Positions 48,589-60,964 of a stretch of 64,000 nt of DNA are shown one piece after another. Source of the stretch: Xiphias gladius (lineage: Eukaryota; Chordata; Actinopteri; Istiophoriformes; Xiphiidae); the NCBI RefSeq assembly GCF_016859285.1, contig NC_053413.1:14837501-14901500 (forward strand). The letters are read 5' to 3'. The translations under genes were made by a program, and so were the position numbers. The notes under the pieces are model-generated. The model was not told where the DNA came from. It was given only the letters and a program-made list of their open reading frames with translations, and made no database searches. How positions within the stretch are numbered: the first letter of the stretch is position 1; every line of letters starts with the position of its first letter.

Positions 48589-51500
48589 ACTGCAGTATAC
48601 GAATCACCTGCCAACTTCACAGTGTTCTCCCTCACCTCCCTCCCTCCCCTGCCTACGGAAACAAACTTCATTTTGAAACACATTGGCCTCACTGAATCAT
48701 ATAGTCACAAATATACATTCCAACATTAAACTCACCCATGGCTCATTCAACATACGTGTGTGCATGTATGCACTCATTCACACCTTGATCTATGCTACTG
48801 TGTGGAAGCTTATTTATTTATTAAGCTGGATATGAATTGTGAAAGTACCTGATGCCCATTTTCCTCATTTTTTCTCTGCACTTACTTTTCTTTTATTGTT
48901 TTGCATGTAGGACATGGTATGGAGACATCTTGCTTCCTCAATCATACAGTACCCATCAGGAAAATAAGAAATCAGTCTAATTTATCACATTGTTGAAGTT
49001 GCACTGCTAACATAAGAGAGGAAAGGGCGCCATTCTTAATATTTGAGGGATTTTGTGAGTCTATTCCTTTTGGTTACAGCATGAGACTGTTCTCATAATG
49101 TAAACAGAAAGTAAAAGAACAATTAAATGTTGACATTAAAGGGAAAGTCCATGACAAAATATAATTTTCATATTTTAATCTTCAGAATACTACTTATTGT
49201 TTCATTTGGTTTAACATGCTTCAAAACCAACCCGGTTATCAAACTTTGCAGTCACAGAAACATCTAGAATGAAGCCTACGATGCCATACTGACACCGTGC
49301 AGTTTAAATCGGTTTAGTAAAGTGGCACTTACATATATCAGTCTTTTTAAGGAAAAAATGGCAGAAACCGATAAATCATTTTAAGAAACTGGTATCATGG
49401 GCTCATTTTGATGTCTGTTCCTTATCCAGATATTTTATTGCTCATAGGCCAATTTTTTGGTTAACAAGAGTGACCTGTGCAGTAAAATAAAGCTCAAGAG
49501 AATGTAAAATCATTTATCGTGTTCATAAAGATGGTTTTGTGATAAGTGGTACGTCACCCTTTTTTTTTCTTTTTTTTTTTTTTTAACCTTGAATCCTTGG
49601 TTCTTTTTTAACTTTGTAAAACTTGATCATAAATTTTATTTGAACTGATAACAGTAAAATGTAGATTATTTTTGAAGTGAGTTTACTCACTAAGGGCAGG
49701 ACTGATCTCACATAAGTGATATTAACTAATGTAAGATAAATTACTTAATGCGGTTGGCACAGACAATTTTTTAAACACATTTTTAGGATTCACTGAAGAC
49801 ACTACAATGACACATTATGTATTATTCACATTTGGCCATTGGCATTGCTTAAAAAGAAATATAGATGTATATTTATTGGCCACGTTTGCCACTTTGAACC
49901 AAAAGTGAATGACTTATTCTTACGGACTCTTGTATATAATGCTTGAGTGCACTTGATTTCTTCCCTTTTAAAATTAAAAAAGTGATGCATCTTTTATATG
50001 AAACGAATTTCCCACCTCAGGGCTAACACGTTGCATGCCAGTATGGTAGAGAAGCATCAGATTTCAGCGCATCGCTGGGTTTAGATAAAGAGTGCTAAAC
50101 TAAGTGCTTTCTTTGTAAATTATCGAGTGTTATCTAATTAATTCCATCTGGGTTTATAGTGGGCCTTCAAATTATTAAAGTGGGCCAAGTTAATACTGAA
50201 TCTAGGTAAGAAAATAACATTCTGGATTGTGTCATAGGTATCTTTAGCTGACAGTTTGCTCTTTTTCAAAGGAATTGAAATTGTGAGTACAAACCTTTTA
50301 AATCCAATTATTCATGGTTAGTGACCTTGACCATAACTCTACTGTAGAACATTTATGAGCCCATATTAGACTATCAGCAAAACTGAAGGACATTATGTAT
50401 TATTTTGATCATTACTGAAATGAATGTAAACTTATTTTATATTCAGCTTTAACTTAAATTACTTTATAATTGGCCAGTGGGATTGGAAGTGTCACTTTGT
50501 GTATTTGTAAATATAGTTTGGACATCTCATGCAGAAAGTCAGTGCCATCACCAACTTCCCTTTGTAAAGTGATATCCTTTTTTTTCTTGTTTCTTGGGAG
50601 ACACCATAATTAAGATAACTTGACCCTTAATGGTCATTGAATTAGCAATTATTCCAATTGCTGTTAGCTCATTGTTGTTAGAACTAAGTCTTGAAGTTTT
50701 GGACTTGGTTGACACTGTTTTCAAACTGAATGTATTATGCAAATAACAATAAAATAACATTACTTAAATAGCAATTCTATGTAGTTTCAATGTCTAAGCT
50801 ATAATATTTGTCATTACTGATACAATGCAATTTTGAAACATGAATATTCAGTCCTGATAAAGTATCCTATAGGGCCTTACTCCATAACCTTTCTCTAACT
50901 TTCTTAATTTACAATAAAGAGGTACAACAATAATAATTCAAAACCATAGTAGAAAATGTATTTTAATTTTGTACAAGCCAGGGGAATCCCTGAACTCCAT
51001 ACATTTAAGGTCACCTAAAATTTCAACTTAAATCAAAGTCATTAAATATATTGAAGTCTTATTAGGTTTTTTTGTTTTTCTTGTCTTGAATTAAGTTGCC
51101 AGTCGATGTAAATCTGTGGATTTGAGATTTACCTAAACTGATGAGCAACTGAATTATGTAGGAATTCACTTCACCCCTCCAACCACAAGATACAACATCA
51201 AATCATGTACATCAATCTGCATGTAACACTCATTTTCCTAATAGTAAAATGAAGAAACAATTTTTTTTTTCCTGTCTGAAATTCTGAATCTGAATCTCAA
51301 AAATCATAAGTATACTATACTATATTTAGCCTAAGTCTTTCCAATACTTCTTTTACAGGAAACATTTGATGTAAAATATTGAAGGATATTTCTTTAACTT
51401 TATGACTAATGTAGTATTTTTGTTGAATACAGCAAGCCTTTTCCACTGTATATCACCAAGTACAGAAGACCAAATGAATTTTTGCTGCAAGAGATCCAAC

Positions 51501-51677
51501 GAAGTTCAATGCTTTTCTGATGTATCTGCAACTGCATGGTTTATTCTTATTCTCAATATCTCCAATAAAAAATGGTTGATGAACAGACAATGTTAGTCTC
51601 CATGAGATTAAAATGATTCAAACAGTGAAGGGAACCTACAGAACCGCATAAAAAGCTACCACATTTTTTGAAGGAAT
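48589..51677. other. Spacer after ppp1r7
   Basis: Begins with the ppp1r7 3' untranslated region. Candidate AATAAA signals lie at about 50747 and 50913, so the untranslated region may be long. No coding exon is recognised. Poly-T tracts are at about 49559-49584. Confidence 0.5.
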
Positions 51678-52046
51678 TACAGTTGTATGTAAACGTTTGG
51701 GCAGGCCTTTTGGGCTAATTACATATTTTGTCGATTTTTGAAGTGAAAAGAAGTAGATACAACCCTTGCAACAAACAGACATTCAAATTGCCATTATTCA
51801 AATGTTAATGCACTGTTACCTTTTATTTCATGGACTTAAAAAATATTTTAAAAAATGCCACAATTACTGTCTAACTGAAAGAAATTAAGTTCGTTAAATA
51901 AAAATCAACAGTTCGATGACATTTGAAGAAAGGCTCATTTTTAATGTCTGTTTGCTGCAGAGGTTGGATTTCATTCATTTTACTTCCAAAACCAAGAAAA
52001 TACGTAATTTGTCTAGTGGTGTCCAATTGTTTGCATACACTTGTTA
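51678..52046. mobile_element. Non-autonomous Tc1/mariner-like MITE
   Basis: The left end CAGTTGTATGTAAACGTTTG and the reverse-complemented right end CAAGTGTATGCAAACAATTG align, and similarity continues inward for about 50 bases (TTACATATTTTGT against TTACGTATTTTCT). TA dinucleotides flank both ends. The 0.37 kb element has no coding capacity and ends just upstream of the ubxn7 promoter. Confidence 0.75.
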
Positions 52047-52067
52047 GAGACCAGCTATGCTTACTGA

Positions 52068-52190
52068 ACGACATTACCCACAACGCATCACAATCCTTTG
52101 GTGACGCATGGGGCTCGCGCCGCGCCAGGCCGAGGGAAAAGGACGGCGTAGCGCATGCGCCACATTTATGTTGTTGTTTGTGGCGGTAAG
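52068..52190 (+). promoter_or_regulatory. ubxn7 promoter with ZNF143-like motif
   Basis: ACGACATTACCCACAACGCA at 52068-52087 resembles the ZNF143 element. CG-rich sequence and an NRF1-like GCGCATGCGC (52151-52160) follow, and the start codon is at 52191 in the context GTAAGATGGCGGC. This is a typical TATA-less housekeeping promoter. Confidence 0.55.
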
Positions 52191-55100
52191 ATGGCGGCGC
52201 TCGGAGACACCTCAGCTCCGGGGGTGAACGGGTTAATACAACAATTCACAGCAATAACAGGTAAAAATAATATTTTATTTAGCATTTGATCTATTAGGAA
52301 GATTTGGGTTATCCAACAGGAATAGCTCCCTTGTCCAGCAAATCACGAAATTAAAGCGCAGATGAGAAAACGGACGTTAAGTCTTGCTCTGGCCCCTGCG
52401 CTGTCAATGCTTTGCAAAGGGAAAAAGCAGAGCCAGATATCTGCTAAACTCAAGTGAGAGATCCAGAAAAGGGATGATAAATCCGCCAGCTTTAAATATT
52501 ATCCGTCAGAGCCACTTAGAAATATCACATTTTCTCTGTGGTGCTCATTAAAGACACTATCTCGCTAGCCTAGAGCTGGTTTTGTGCTCTTTTTGCACTG
52601 CCTGGTTGCTTGATAATGTGGAATGGACGTCGGCTGTGAACATTTCCCTTCTTCATCACCAGCCAGGCTTCATGTTGTCTTACTGTCAGCTTCACTCTGA
52701 CTCTGGTCTTAACCACACTCGGATGAGCACACTCTCTGTCTCCGCTTACTCGCTCAGAGGTCCTCGGTAGTTTGTACGCTTTGACTCGATGGACAGTTTT
52801 TCAGTTTTAAGTTATTTATCGGAGAAAACAGGAGACTCAGGTCGGGGGCTGGTACTAGACTTGAAAAGTGAAACGGACATGCGCAGTAGAAACGGAAAGA
52901 TAACTAGCAAGACGGTACCCTCCACTTTAAAAAGACTAAAAGTTAATCCTCAGATCTAGTTTTTTCTCATATTCATAATATTATCACACTTTTATACTTT
53001 ATGGCGATTCATAATCCGAATACCTTTGAACGCTATTTTCGTGATTGCATGTTTTAGCTTATTCGTTACAAACCGTGTAACCTGTACTTTGCATTGCTGC
53101 CCACTATCTCCCGAAGCATACCATAGCCCTTTTTTAATCTGGAGTGTAATTTCCCCTTTGTTGACTTTCAGGCAGTTGTTTGGCTCTCAGTACAGTGTTG
53201 CAGTCAACGTGCTAAAACCAGAGGTGAAAGAAGCTCTCAGATATTTACTTGTTACTACGTAAAAGTAGCAATACCACAGTACAGAAATACTCAGTTACAA
53301 GTAAAAGTCCTGCATTCAAATTTTTGCTAAAGTAAAAATACAACAGTATCATCATCAAAATATACTTAAAGTACCAAAAGTACTTATTACTCAGAACGGC
53401 CCATTTCTGAATAATTTCTGTTATATTATTGGATTATGAATATCACTTCATTCATGTGTATGTTACTTTAATGTTGTAGCTGGTAAAGGTGAGGCTAATT
53501 TTAACTACCTTATATAACTGCTGGGTAGCTTGTCAAGTCTTATCTTAATATATCTATAATAATACATCATAATTTATTTGTTGATTATATTTTGTATTAT
53601 TAATCTGAATCTGCAAAGTAACCAGTGAATTAAGTTATCGAGTAAATGTAGTCGAGTAAAAGGTACAATATTTCCCTCTGAAGTGTAGTGGAGCAGAAGT
53701 ATAAAGTGGCAGAAAATGGTACCTCAAAATTGTACTTGAGTACAGTACATGTGTAAATGTACTTAGTTACTTTCCATCGTTGGCAAAGACTTGTTGGAGA
53801 TCTTGTTATCCAACACCGTGAACAGTATTGCTGCCTTTATGAGTGATATTTGCATTGCTTTAGCATCTTATAAGACCCCATGATTGCAAGGTTTTTGATT
53901 TTGCCTTATCACACAAAAGCAATAGTAAACAGGATGTTCACATTGACAGGGTATTTGGCAAGCCTGTTTCCATTGTGCGCAAAAATTCATTGTCACAAAA
54001 TAACAAAGATGAACGAAAACCAGTGGCCCTCTGAAAGGCAAGTAATCAAATTAAAACTGGTTAGCAGTATGTATACATGATATGTAGTGAACAGCTAACA
54101 TCACGCATAAATGAGTATGGTACTTTAAATTGATTAATTCATTACACAATCATCAAATTCTACTATGTTACTGATGTTTTGTATGTAGTATGCCATCAGT
54201 TTTATTGTGTGGCATATTCAAAGTTACTGTATGCATTGCATGTATGATGTCAAACTCATGTGGCCATGAGATTTACGCCCATTACAGATGTATCATTATC
54301 GAAGTAGATGCTGGCAGATAAGTAACAAGAAATTGCTGTGCAATTTTGGCAAATATATCATAGAATTTATTTATTTATTTATTTATTTAAACTTTCATAT
54401 ATCTATATTAGTCCCAAAAATCAGGTATTGGTCAGGCTCTAGCCCCAACATACTGAAATGAACTGAAGCAAAGGGCCCTCTTAAAGGCAAGTGATGAAAC
54501 TAAAGATTTATAAGATTCTTTAAAAAATAAAGTTTAGCAATAATGTATATAAATTTTACTTCGTTACTGGTGATATGATGAGATATATTTGTCAGCCAGC
54601 TGTGATTTTTCCATACTTTCTATACTGAGGTATCTATTCCTTTCATAACCAACAGTGTGTTAGATAATTGGATGCAATGTTTCAAATCACTTTAAGGCAA
54701 CATTTGATTTTTGATGTGATTTTTTTGAGTCAGTGTGATTAAGACCTGTGGTTTGTCAACTATGTAATTAGGTGGAGCGCTCAAGTTAGTTTATCCATAA
54801 TTAGTTTCTCAATTTATGTTCCAGTAAATTTACTGTATCACAATTTATATTGATATCAAAACTTGTGAAGTCACATATACCTTGATAAAGGAGTAAATGT
54901 ATTTCATAAGTTGTACTGTTTGGTACATTTAAACTACACTACTAAATTAATTACATAGATAGTTAGAGTGTTCACACACACATGTCACTGTGCAGTTTTA
55001 TCTATACATGATTTGCAATATCAGTATGTCTATGTCCAATGCTTTTCTAGGAGCCACAGAGAGTGTAGGGAAACATATGTTGGAAGCATGCAACAACAAC

Positions 55101-58100
55101 CTGGAGATGGCAGTGACCATGTTTCTGGATGGAGGCGGGATAGCAGAGGAGCCCAGCACCAGCTCCAGTTCAGCAGCTTCAAGCAGCAGAGCTCCGCCTT
55201 CAGAGTAGGTTCTTACTCTTCTTCACAAACTTGCCTCAGTCTTTAGTCTTTAGTCTTCATAGTCTTTAGTTGTTTTTTTGTTTTTTGTTTTTTGCCATGT
55301 CTTAGTATCTTAAAGATACACTCTGAATTTTTTATAGTGCTCCTAAATTTCTCTCCTAGTTCGGAGTTGGAGGAAAAATAGGCATTCAAGTCCCTGCTGT
55401 GATTTGGTTTTCTGCTGGGTGGTGTAATCAAATCAGAGAGTGTGTCTTTATAACTTGATTAATATAGATGTTTTGCTCTAGATAATTTTGCATCTTAGAT
55501 TAATACGTGTTGCCTTATGTCTCAGTGAAGTACGAGCACCAATTCCACAGAAGCAAGACATATTAGTGGAACCAGAACCACTGTTTGGAGGTATTGTACT
55601 GCTTTTTTCTACCTCATGCAAATAGATCTAATGGAACTGAAATTCTGTTTTTACTGGCCATGCTGTTTCATTCAGTGTGACTTTGACTTTTGATGTGTCT
55701 ATTACACATGCAGTGCCAAAGCGAAGAAGACCTGCTCGATCAATATTTGATGGTTTCCGAGACTTCCAAACAGAAACAAGTAAGTATTATTAAAGCTTTC
55801 TAGGGTTAACTTGTTACCAGACACCCCTATTTATGTGCACAAACCCAAAAATAATGTACCCAAAGTAAAAAGCTTACTGTTCTTCAACCCTTTTGATCAC
55901 AGTCATAACCCTGGTCTCTTTTGAAAGGCAACATTTACAACCAGAAAGTCAGAACATGTTTTAGAGATGCGGAACAAACTTTACGGAGGCACACAAACAA
56001 TGCATAATTTGTCATGGTTGTGTGAAGATTGGGTCCAGTACAGACCAAAACACACCTAAAATGGCACTACCAAGGCCAAAGCATCATCCAGGTGGGACTG
56101 TGTATTTTTAAAAGGTTAAAGAATCTGGTTGGTGGAATGTGGTATAAATTAATTCTGCGTAATAACAACCAACATCAGCCAAGCGACAAAATCTGTTACT
56201 TTTCTCTCTGTCTAAACCTTTTTATGACTGTGCCTTTACCTCCTATCATGACTATGAATGTTTTTCTTTTCCTAGTCCGCCAGGAACAGGAGCTGCGTAA
56301 CGGTGGCACGGTGGATAAGAAACTGAGCACCCTGGCAGACCTCTTCCGTCCTCCCATTGAGCTCATGCACAAAGGCAGCTTTGAGACGGTAAGGAGTCAC
56401 TCTCCGGACACTTTACACCACATGTCTTTATTCAGTTTGTGTGAACTTTTAGTGAAATATCAGATGGTGACTGTGTAGATCACAGGTGGGAAAGGGCAGG
56501 AGCAGGCAGGTTGTCACTTTTTTAATGATAGTGTTATTTACTCACTGGCTGAGTGTGCACTCACAGTCGTTGTGAAATCACCTGTTGCAGAGACTCACGT
56601 CCACCATGACATGTGATCACATACCAATGATGTAGATGGTTATGACTGTTCGCCATAAAGGAAAACCTGTTTATCTAGCGAATGTAGTTAATTGCCTTTG
56701 ATCAAGTTGTAGCTTAAACACATGGGCTTTTGGTCTTTATCCACATTTGTCAACTTAATTTATCAAATTGAGCTTGATTCCTTCTGGGGGTTTTTTTTCT
56801 GATTCTCTATTACCTCTTTTGTGTTTATAGGCAAAAGACTGTGGGCAGCTGGAAAACAAGTGGCTAATGATCAACATCCAAAATGTACAGGACTTCGCCT
56901 GCCAGTGCCTGAACAGAGATGTTTGGAGTAACGATGCAGTGAAGACCATCATCAGAGAACACTTCATATTCTGGCAGGTATGCTGCTAAAAAACTCTGGG
57001 TCATACGTGATCTGATGTTGTCATGTTCCTGGAAACATTGAACTGACGTTTTTGCAAGGATTTAGTTGCTCCCATGTTTTTGAGATTAAACTGATTTTAT
57101 ATAAAACCTAAGTTGGAGTTAGTTATCCTTGCATAAAATGTATGTGGTCAGTGGTGCAATGTACACAGAGGTTTAAGCAAAGGTACATAAAATATCAGAA
57201 ACAGTACATCACCCAGATATAATTTATCCTGTGTCCTGTGGGGTGAGGTGACAAAATTGGTAAATCATTAAAGAGAAGATGCAAGTCACTCTAACCATGT
57301 TTTAACTCTGCATCTGTATTGAATTCTGTGATTTCTCTCATTACAGGTATATCATGATAGTGAAGAGGGACAAAGATACATCCAGTTTTATAAGCTGAAC
57401 AAGTTTCCCTACATTTCCATCCTCGATCCCCGCACAGGTGAGTGGAGAGATCATGTGAACAGAGGTAGTGGTAATGTATTTGAGCTATGGGGTTTTTAGA
57501 AGTTAATAAATACCAAAACACAGGTGATTAATCAGAAAGCTGTAAAAAATATTGTCTCCCCCCTGGAGGCTGTTTTGAATAGGATTTATTATCCACACCA
57601 TGTCACTGCTATTTTTTGTGTTGGTTTTATATCTAATTTGACATTATATTCCTCTTGCATGCATAACTTTTAGAAGATGAGGTAATGCATTATCGGAAGT
57701 AAACGTCCTTGAATAATGCTCTGTGACAGAGCAATAGATCTTCGTATTATTAAGTGATGGGATCAATACAGGCTGACAACAGGTTTCCAGTTAATAAATA
57801 ATGAAGATAAATGTGAACTGTACTGTCTTCTGTGTGATAATACAAACGGCAAAAAACAATTTTAGTGAGCAAATGTGTTAGCCTAGATTTTTACATCTGC
57901 AAACTAGTTCCAGATTGATGCATTTGAACACATCTCTTTCGCCATTTCCATTTCATGCTTTTGCTGTCTTTTAATAATTCTCTATAAATTAATTTTGTTA
58001 CTGACCTGTGCTGCTGATAACATGTTCTTTTGTAGGTCAAAAAATGGTTGAGTGGAACCAGCTGGATGTGGCATCGTTCCTGGAGCAGGCGACCGGCTTC

Positions 58101-60964
58101 CTGGCAGAGCATGGGCAGCTTGACGGACCATCCTGCCACGCGCCCCCTGCCAAACGAGCTCGCTCTGTGGGTCTCTCATCCCATGTGTCACCTCTAATTC
58201 TCACTCTGTTTTCTGCTCTAATAAGATCTCTTCTCTCTCTTTGGGACTCTGTCTGTCTCTTCTTCTGTCACAACTCACAACCGTCTATCAACTGTAGAGC
58301 CATCATTAAGTCATCATAATGCTGTGATACAGATTCATTGTTGTCTCTTTCTGGCCATCAAGGGTGCATTACATGAAAAATATAACATTTTTGAGGGTAT
58401 ATTAACATCGGAGTGAAATTAGTAGTGAATGCGTCTGCCTGCTTAGCCATTAATCCCTTATTACTAGTGATCATTTCTCAAAACTTGCATATGTCTTATC
58501 CTATGAAAGCACCCTTAGTCAAACGTCGATACTAACATATTTTAAGAATTGTGATATTTGATTTTGTCTGTATCAAGCAGCCTGGGCTAGTATATTAAGT
58601 TTTACCCCATTTTTGTGTTATTTTATCCAGCTCTTTGATTTGTTTTCTACAGCTGCACATTCTTTTTGTTTCTAGGAGAGTCTGATTGATGCCAGTGAAG
58701 ACAGTCAGCTGGAGGCAGCCATCCGAGCCTCCCTACAGGAGACCCATTATGAGTCCTCAAATGTCCCCGAAGCCCCCGATTCCCCCCGATCAGACGACGA
58801 ATCAGATGCAGAGCCTTTCTCTGACAGCGAGGGTCCCATCTCTGTTGATGGCTCAGACAGTGAAACGCCGGCACCCCACGAAGAAAAAAGTTCTAACAGC
58901 AAACACACCCCGGTCCCTTCGGCCATTGTGGCACAACAGCGTCTACATCCCGATAGTTCAACTTCTTCCCATAGAAAGTCTCCGTACAAAGAAAACAACC
59001 ACAGTCACAAGAAAGAGGAGAGCAAAAAGAACCACCTGGAGCCCTCGGCTGCTGGTCCTCGTCATCCTCAGCCTGACCCAGATTCTGGAGGGAACCACTG
59101 TTCCTCAGCAGCAGAAAGCGCTGGACCATCAAAGGCCAGCAGCACCAACACCTGTGAGGTGGACTGTCCTGATGACAACGGTACGAGAATGTGTATTTCT
59201 TAACCTGAAACAGGTGTGATGAGGGTCAAGGTATCGGGGCATGTTTGTGTTTGCGTGGAAAATGTCTTTGAGTTAGTCTCCAGCCTGAAGACAGACCCCT
59301 CTTAGTTAATGAGCACTTACAGGGTCAACTGGTCAACCTCTTATGCTCTGAGCTCTGCCAACCTCTGCTAAAGCATTCAGCAGTACTCTGTGAGGGCTGG
59401 AGCATGCCCATATGTTGCTTTAGTACTGGAACACATTATCAAACTGGGACATCCTTTGAGCTTACAGGTTATGGCATAGCTATTAATAATGTAACTACAT
59501 GTCAGTGCTATGACTAAATACCACATGAGACCTCAGGGTCTGTGATTGGTCGACTTAGGCTGCTTGTTTTTTCTCCTACAAGTTTCCAATATCAGTTGGA
59601 GATTGTTGATAGTTAAGATGACATCAAGCATCTAATGAAACACACATTTGTCAGTAACACACATCTGTCAAAGCCTTTTCAAATGCAAACCTTCTACTCA
59701 CCATGTTATATTCTGTGTATCCACTAGCCATTCATTACTTAATAGGCAAGACATAATGACACATAGCAAAAACACTGCGTTTCCACAGCGATTGATGATA
59801 AAATAACCTCAGCACTAATGTTAGAGGTCTTTATTGGTCACATGCTCTCATCTACCTGACAATAGGTGTGGCTAGTAACTAAATTAGTGAACCACTGCAG
59901 GCGTGGGCTGTAGAGAATCAGAATTTTCTGACTGTGGGATTTTCTTTTTTTCATTATAGCTCAGTCTCTCTTTTTGTGCACAGGAGCGTGTTTTGATTGG
60001 ACAAATCATTAATTATACTGTAGGTTCTACACACATTCTCATGAACTGCTGTTCAGATTTTAACAAAACTCACCGCTGCATTATGGCTTTCAGAATTGGA
60101 CTGACTGATTAAAGGGGTAACAATGCATTTACTTATCACGGTAAGTGTCGTAACAGCTGCATCGTTTCTGAAAAGATACTTACCACAATGTCTTTTCTTT
60201 TTTTTCACCTAGGTCCCAAAGCCAGGTTGATGCTCCGTTACCCAGATGGACAGAGAGAGCAAATTTCCTTGTCTTCTAAAGCAAAACTTTTGGTGAGAAC
60301 AAACCATTATAACTATTTTAGAGTAATAGTTCAATATGATGAATATGAGACAATGCCACTCTCACATCAATGTGTTGGACTATTTCTTGGCCGGCAACAC
60401 TTGCCACACTCCAGGAAGTTACTGCTTCTGGCCATGAAATAGTCTGATCCATAACTCCCAACAAAACAGCGAATTGTAGTTTTTACACTTCAGTTTCTGT
60501 ACAGATTAAGCGAAGGAGATGCAACATTTTATTTAGTAAGGTTCTTTAGAGGTGCTGGTGGCAGGGTTTCTTTTTACTTTGTACTGAATCAGGCTAGCTG
60601 TTTCTCCGTTTCCTGTCTAAGCAAAGTTAACTAATGCTGGTTCCAGCTCCATATTTATTAAACTCCTACTACTTTAAATGGAAGAAATGTGAGCATTTCC
60701 TTGTTATGCCCGGACAGCAGTGAATATTATCACATGAATGCAGATTTTTTTTTTTTACACTTGAAATGTCTCACTTCTGGTTTATAACTCTCTTTCTTCA
60801 AGGCCCTGGTAAGACACGTCCAGTCCAAGGGTTACCCTAACGAACGCTTCGAACTCGTCACTAACTTTCCCAGAAGGAAGCTCGCCCACTTGGACTATGA
60901 CATCACGCTGCAGGAGGCAGGGCTTTGTCCACAGGAGACTGTATTTGTGCAGGAGAGGAACTAG
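52191..60964 (+). CDS. ubxn7: UBX domain-containing protein 7
   Basis: Adaptor linking the p97/VCP ATPase to cullin-RING ligases and ubiquitylated substrates such as HIF1A. Exons 52191-52260, 55051-55204, 55526-55590, 55714-55779, 56276-56388, 56831-56977, 57347-57437, 58036-58166, 58676-59180, 60213-60292 and 60803-60964 join in phase to 527 residues (human 489). Domains in order: UBA (about 13-53, FTAITGATESVGKHMLEACN), a basic PKRRRPARSIFDGF linker, a thioredoxin-like UAS domain (about 135-265, including FPYISILDPRTGQ), a UIM (about 288-304, LEAAIRASLQE), a long Ser/Asp-rich low-complexity region encoded by the 505-base exon, and a C-terminal UBX domain (about 446-527). The linker after the UIM accounts for most of the extra length. 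Confidence 0.97.
53218..53890 (+). repeat. MITE-like dispersed repeat (best copy in the window)
   Basis: Ends are AAGTA-rich and roughly inverted: ACCAGAGGTGAAAGAAGCTC at the left, and near the right GTACTTAGTTACTTTCCATC. The interior includes TACAAGTAAAAGTCCTGCAT and an AT-rich core. Other copies lie at 7355-7610, 40838-41290 (opposite strand) and 43160-43940. It has no coding capacity; the superfamily (hAT-like is possible) is not settled. Confidence 0.7.
54365..54389. repeat. TTTA microsatellite
   Basis: About six perfect TTTA units in ubxn7 intron 1. Confidence 0.85.
59181..60212 (+). other. Ubxn7 intron before the UBX-coding exons
   Basis: A 1.0 kb intron without recognisable exon, repeat family or RNA gene. 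Confidence 0.6.

Larger units (their letters stand above)
52261..55050 (+). other. First intron of ubxn7
   Basis: A 2.8 kb intron. It carries the repeat copy at 53218-53890 and a TTTA run at 54365-54389, and otherwise nothing that I recognise. Confidence 0.6.

Noticed and set aside
58686-59219. Open frame of 177 codons overlapping the large ubxn7 exon
   Set aside because: It is the +1 shadow of the ubxn7 frame. Only the ubxn7 frame carries the UIM and joins both neighbouring exons.
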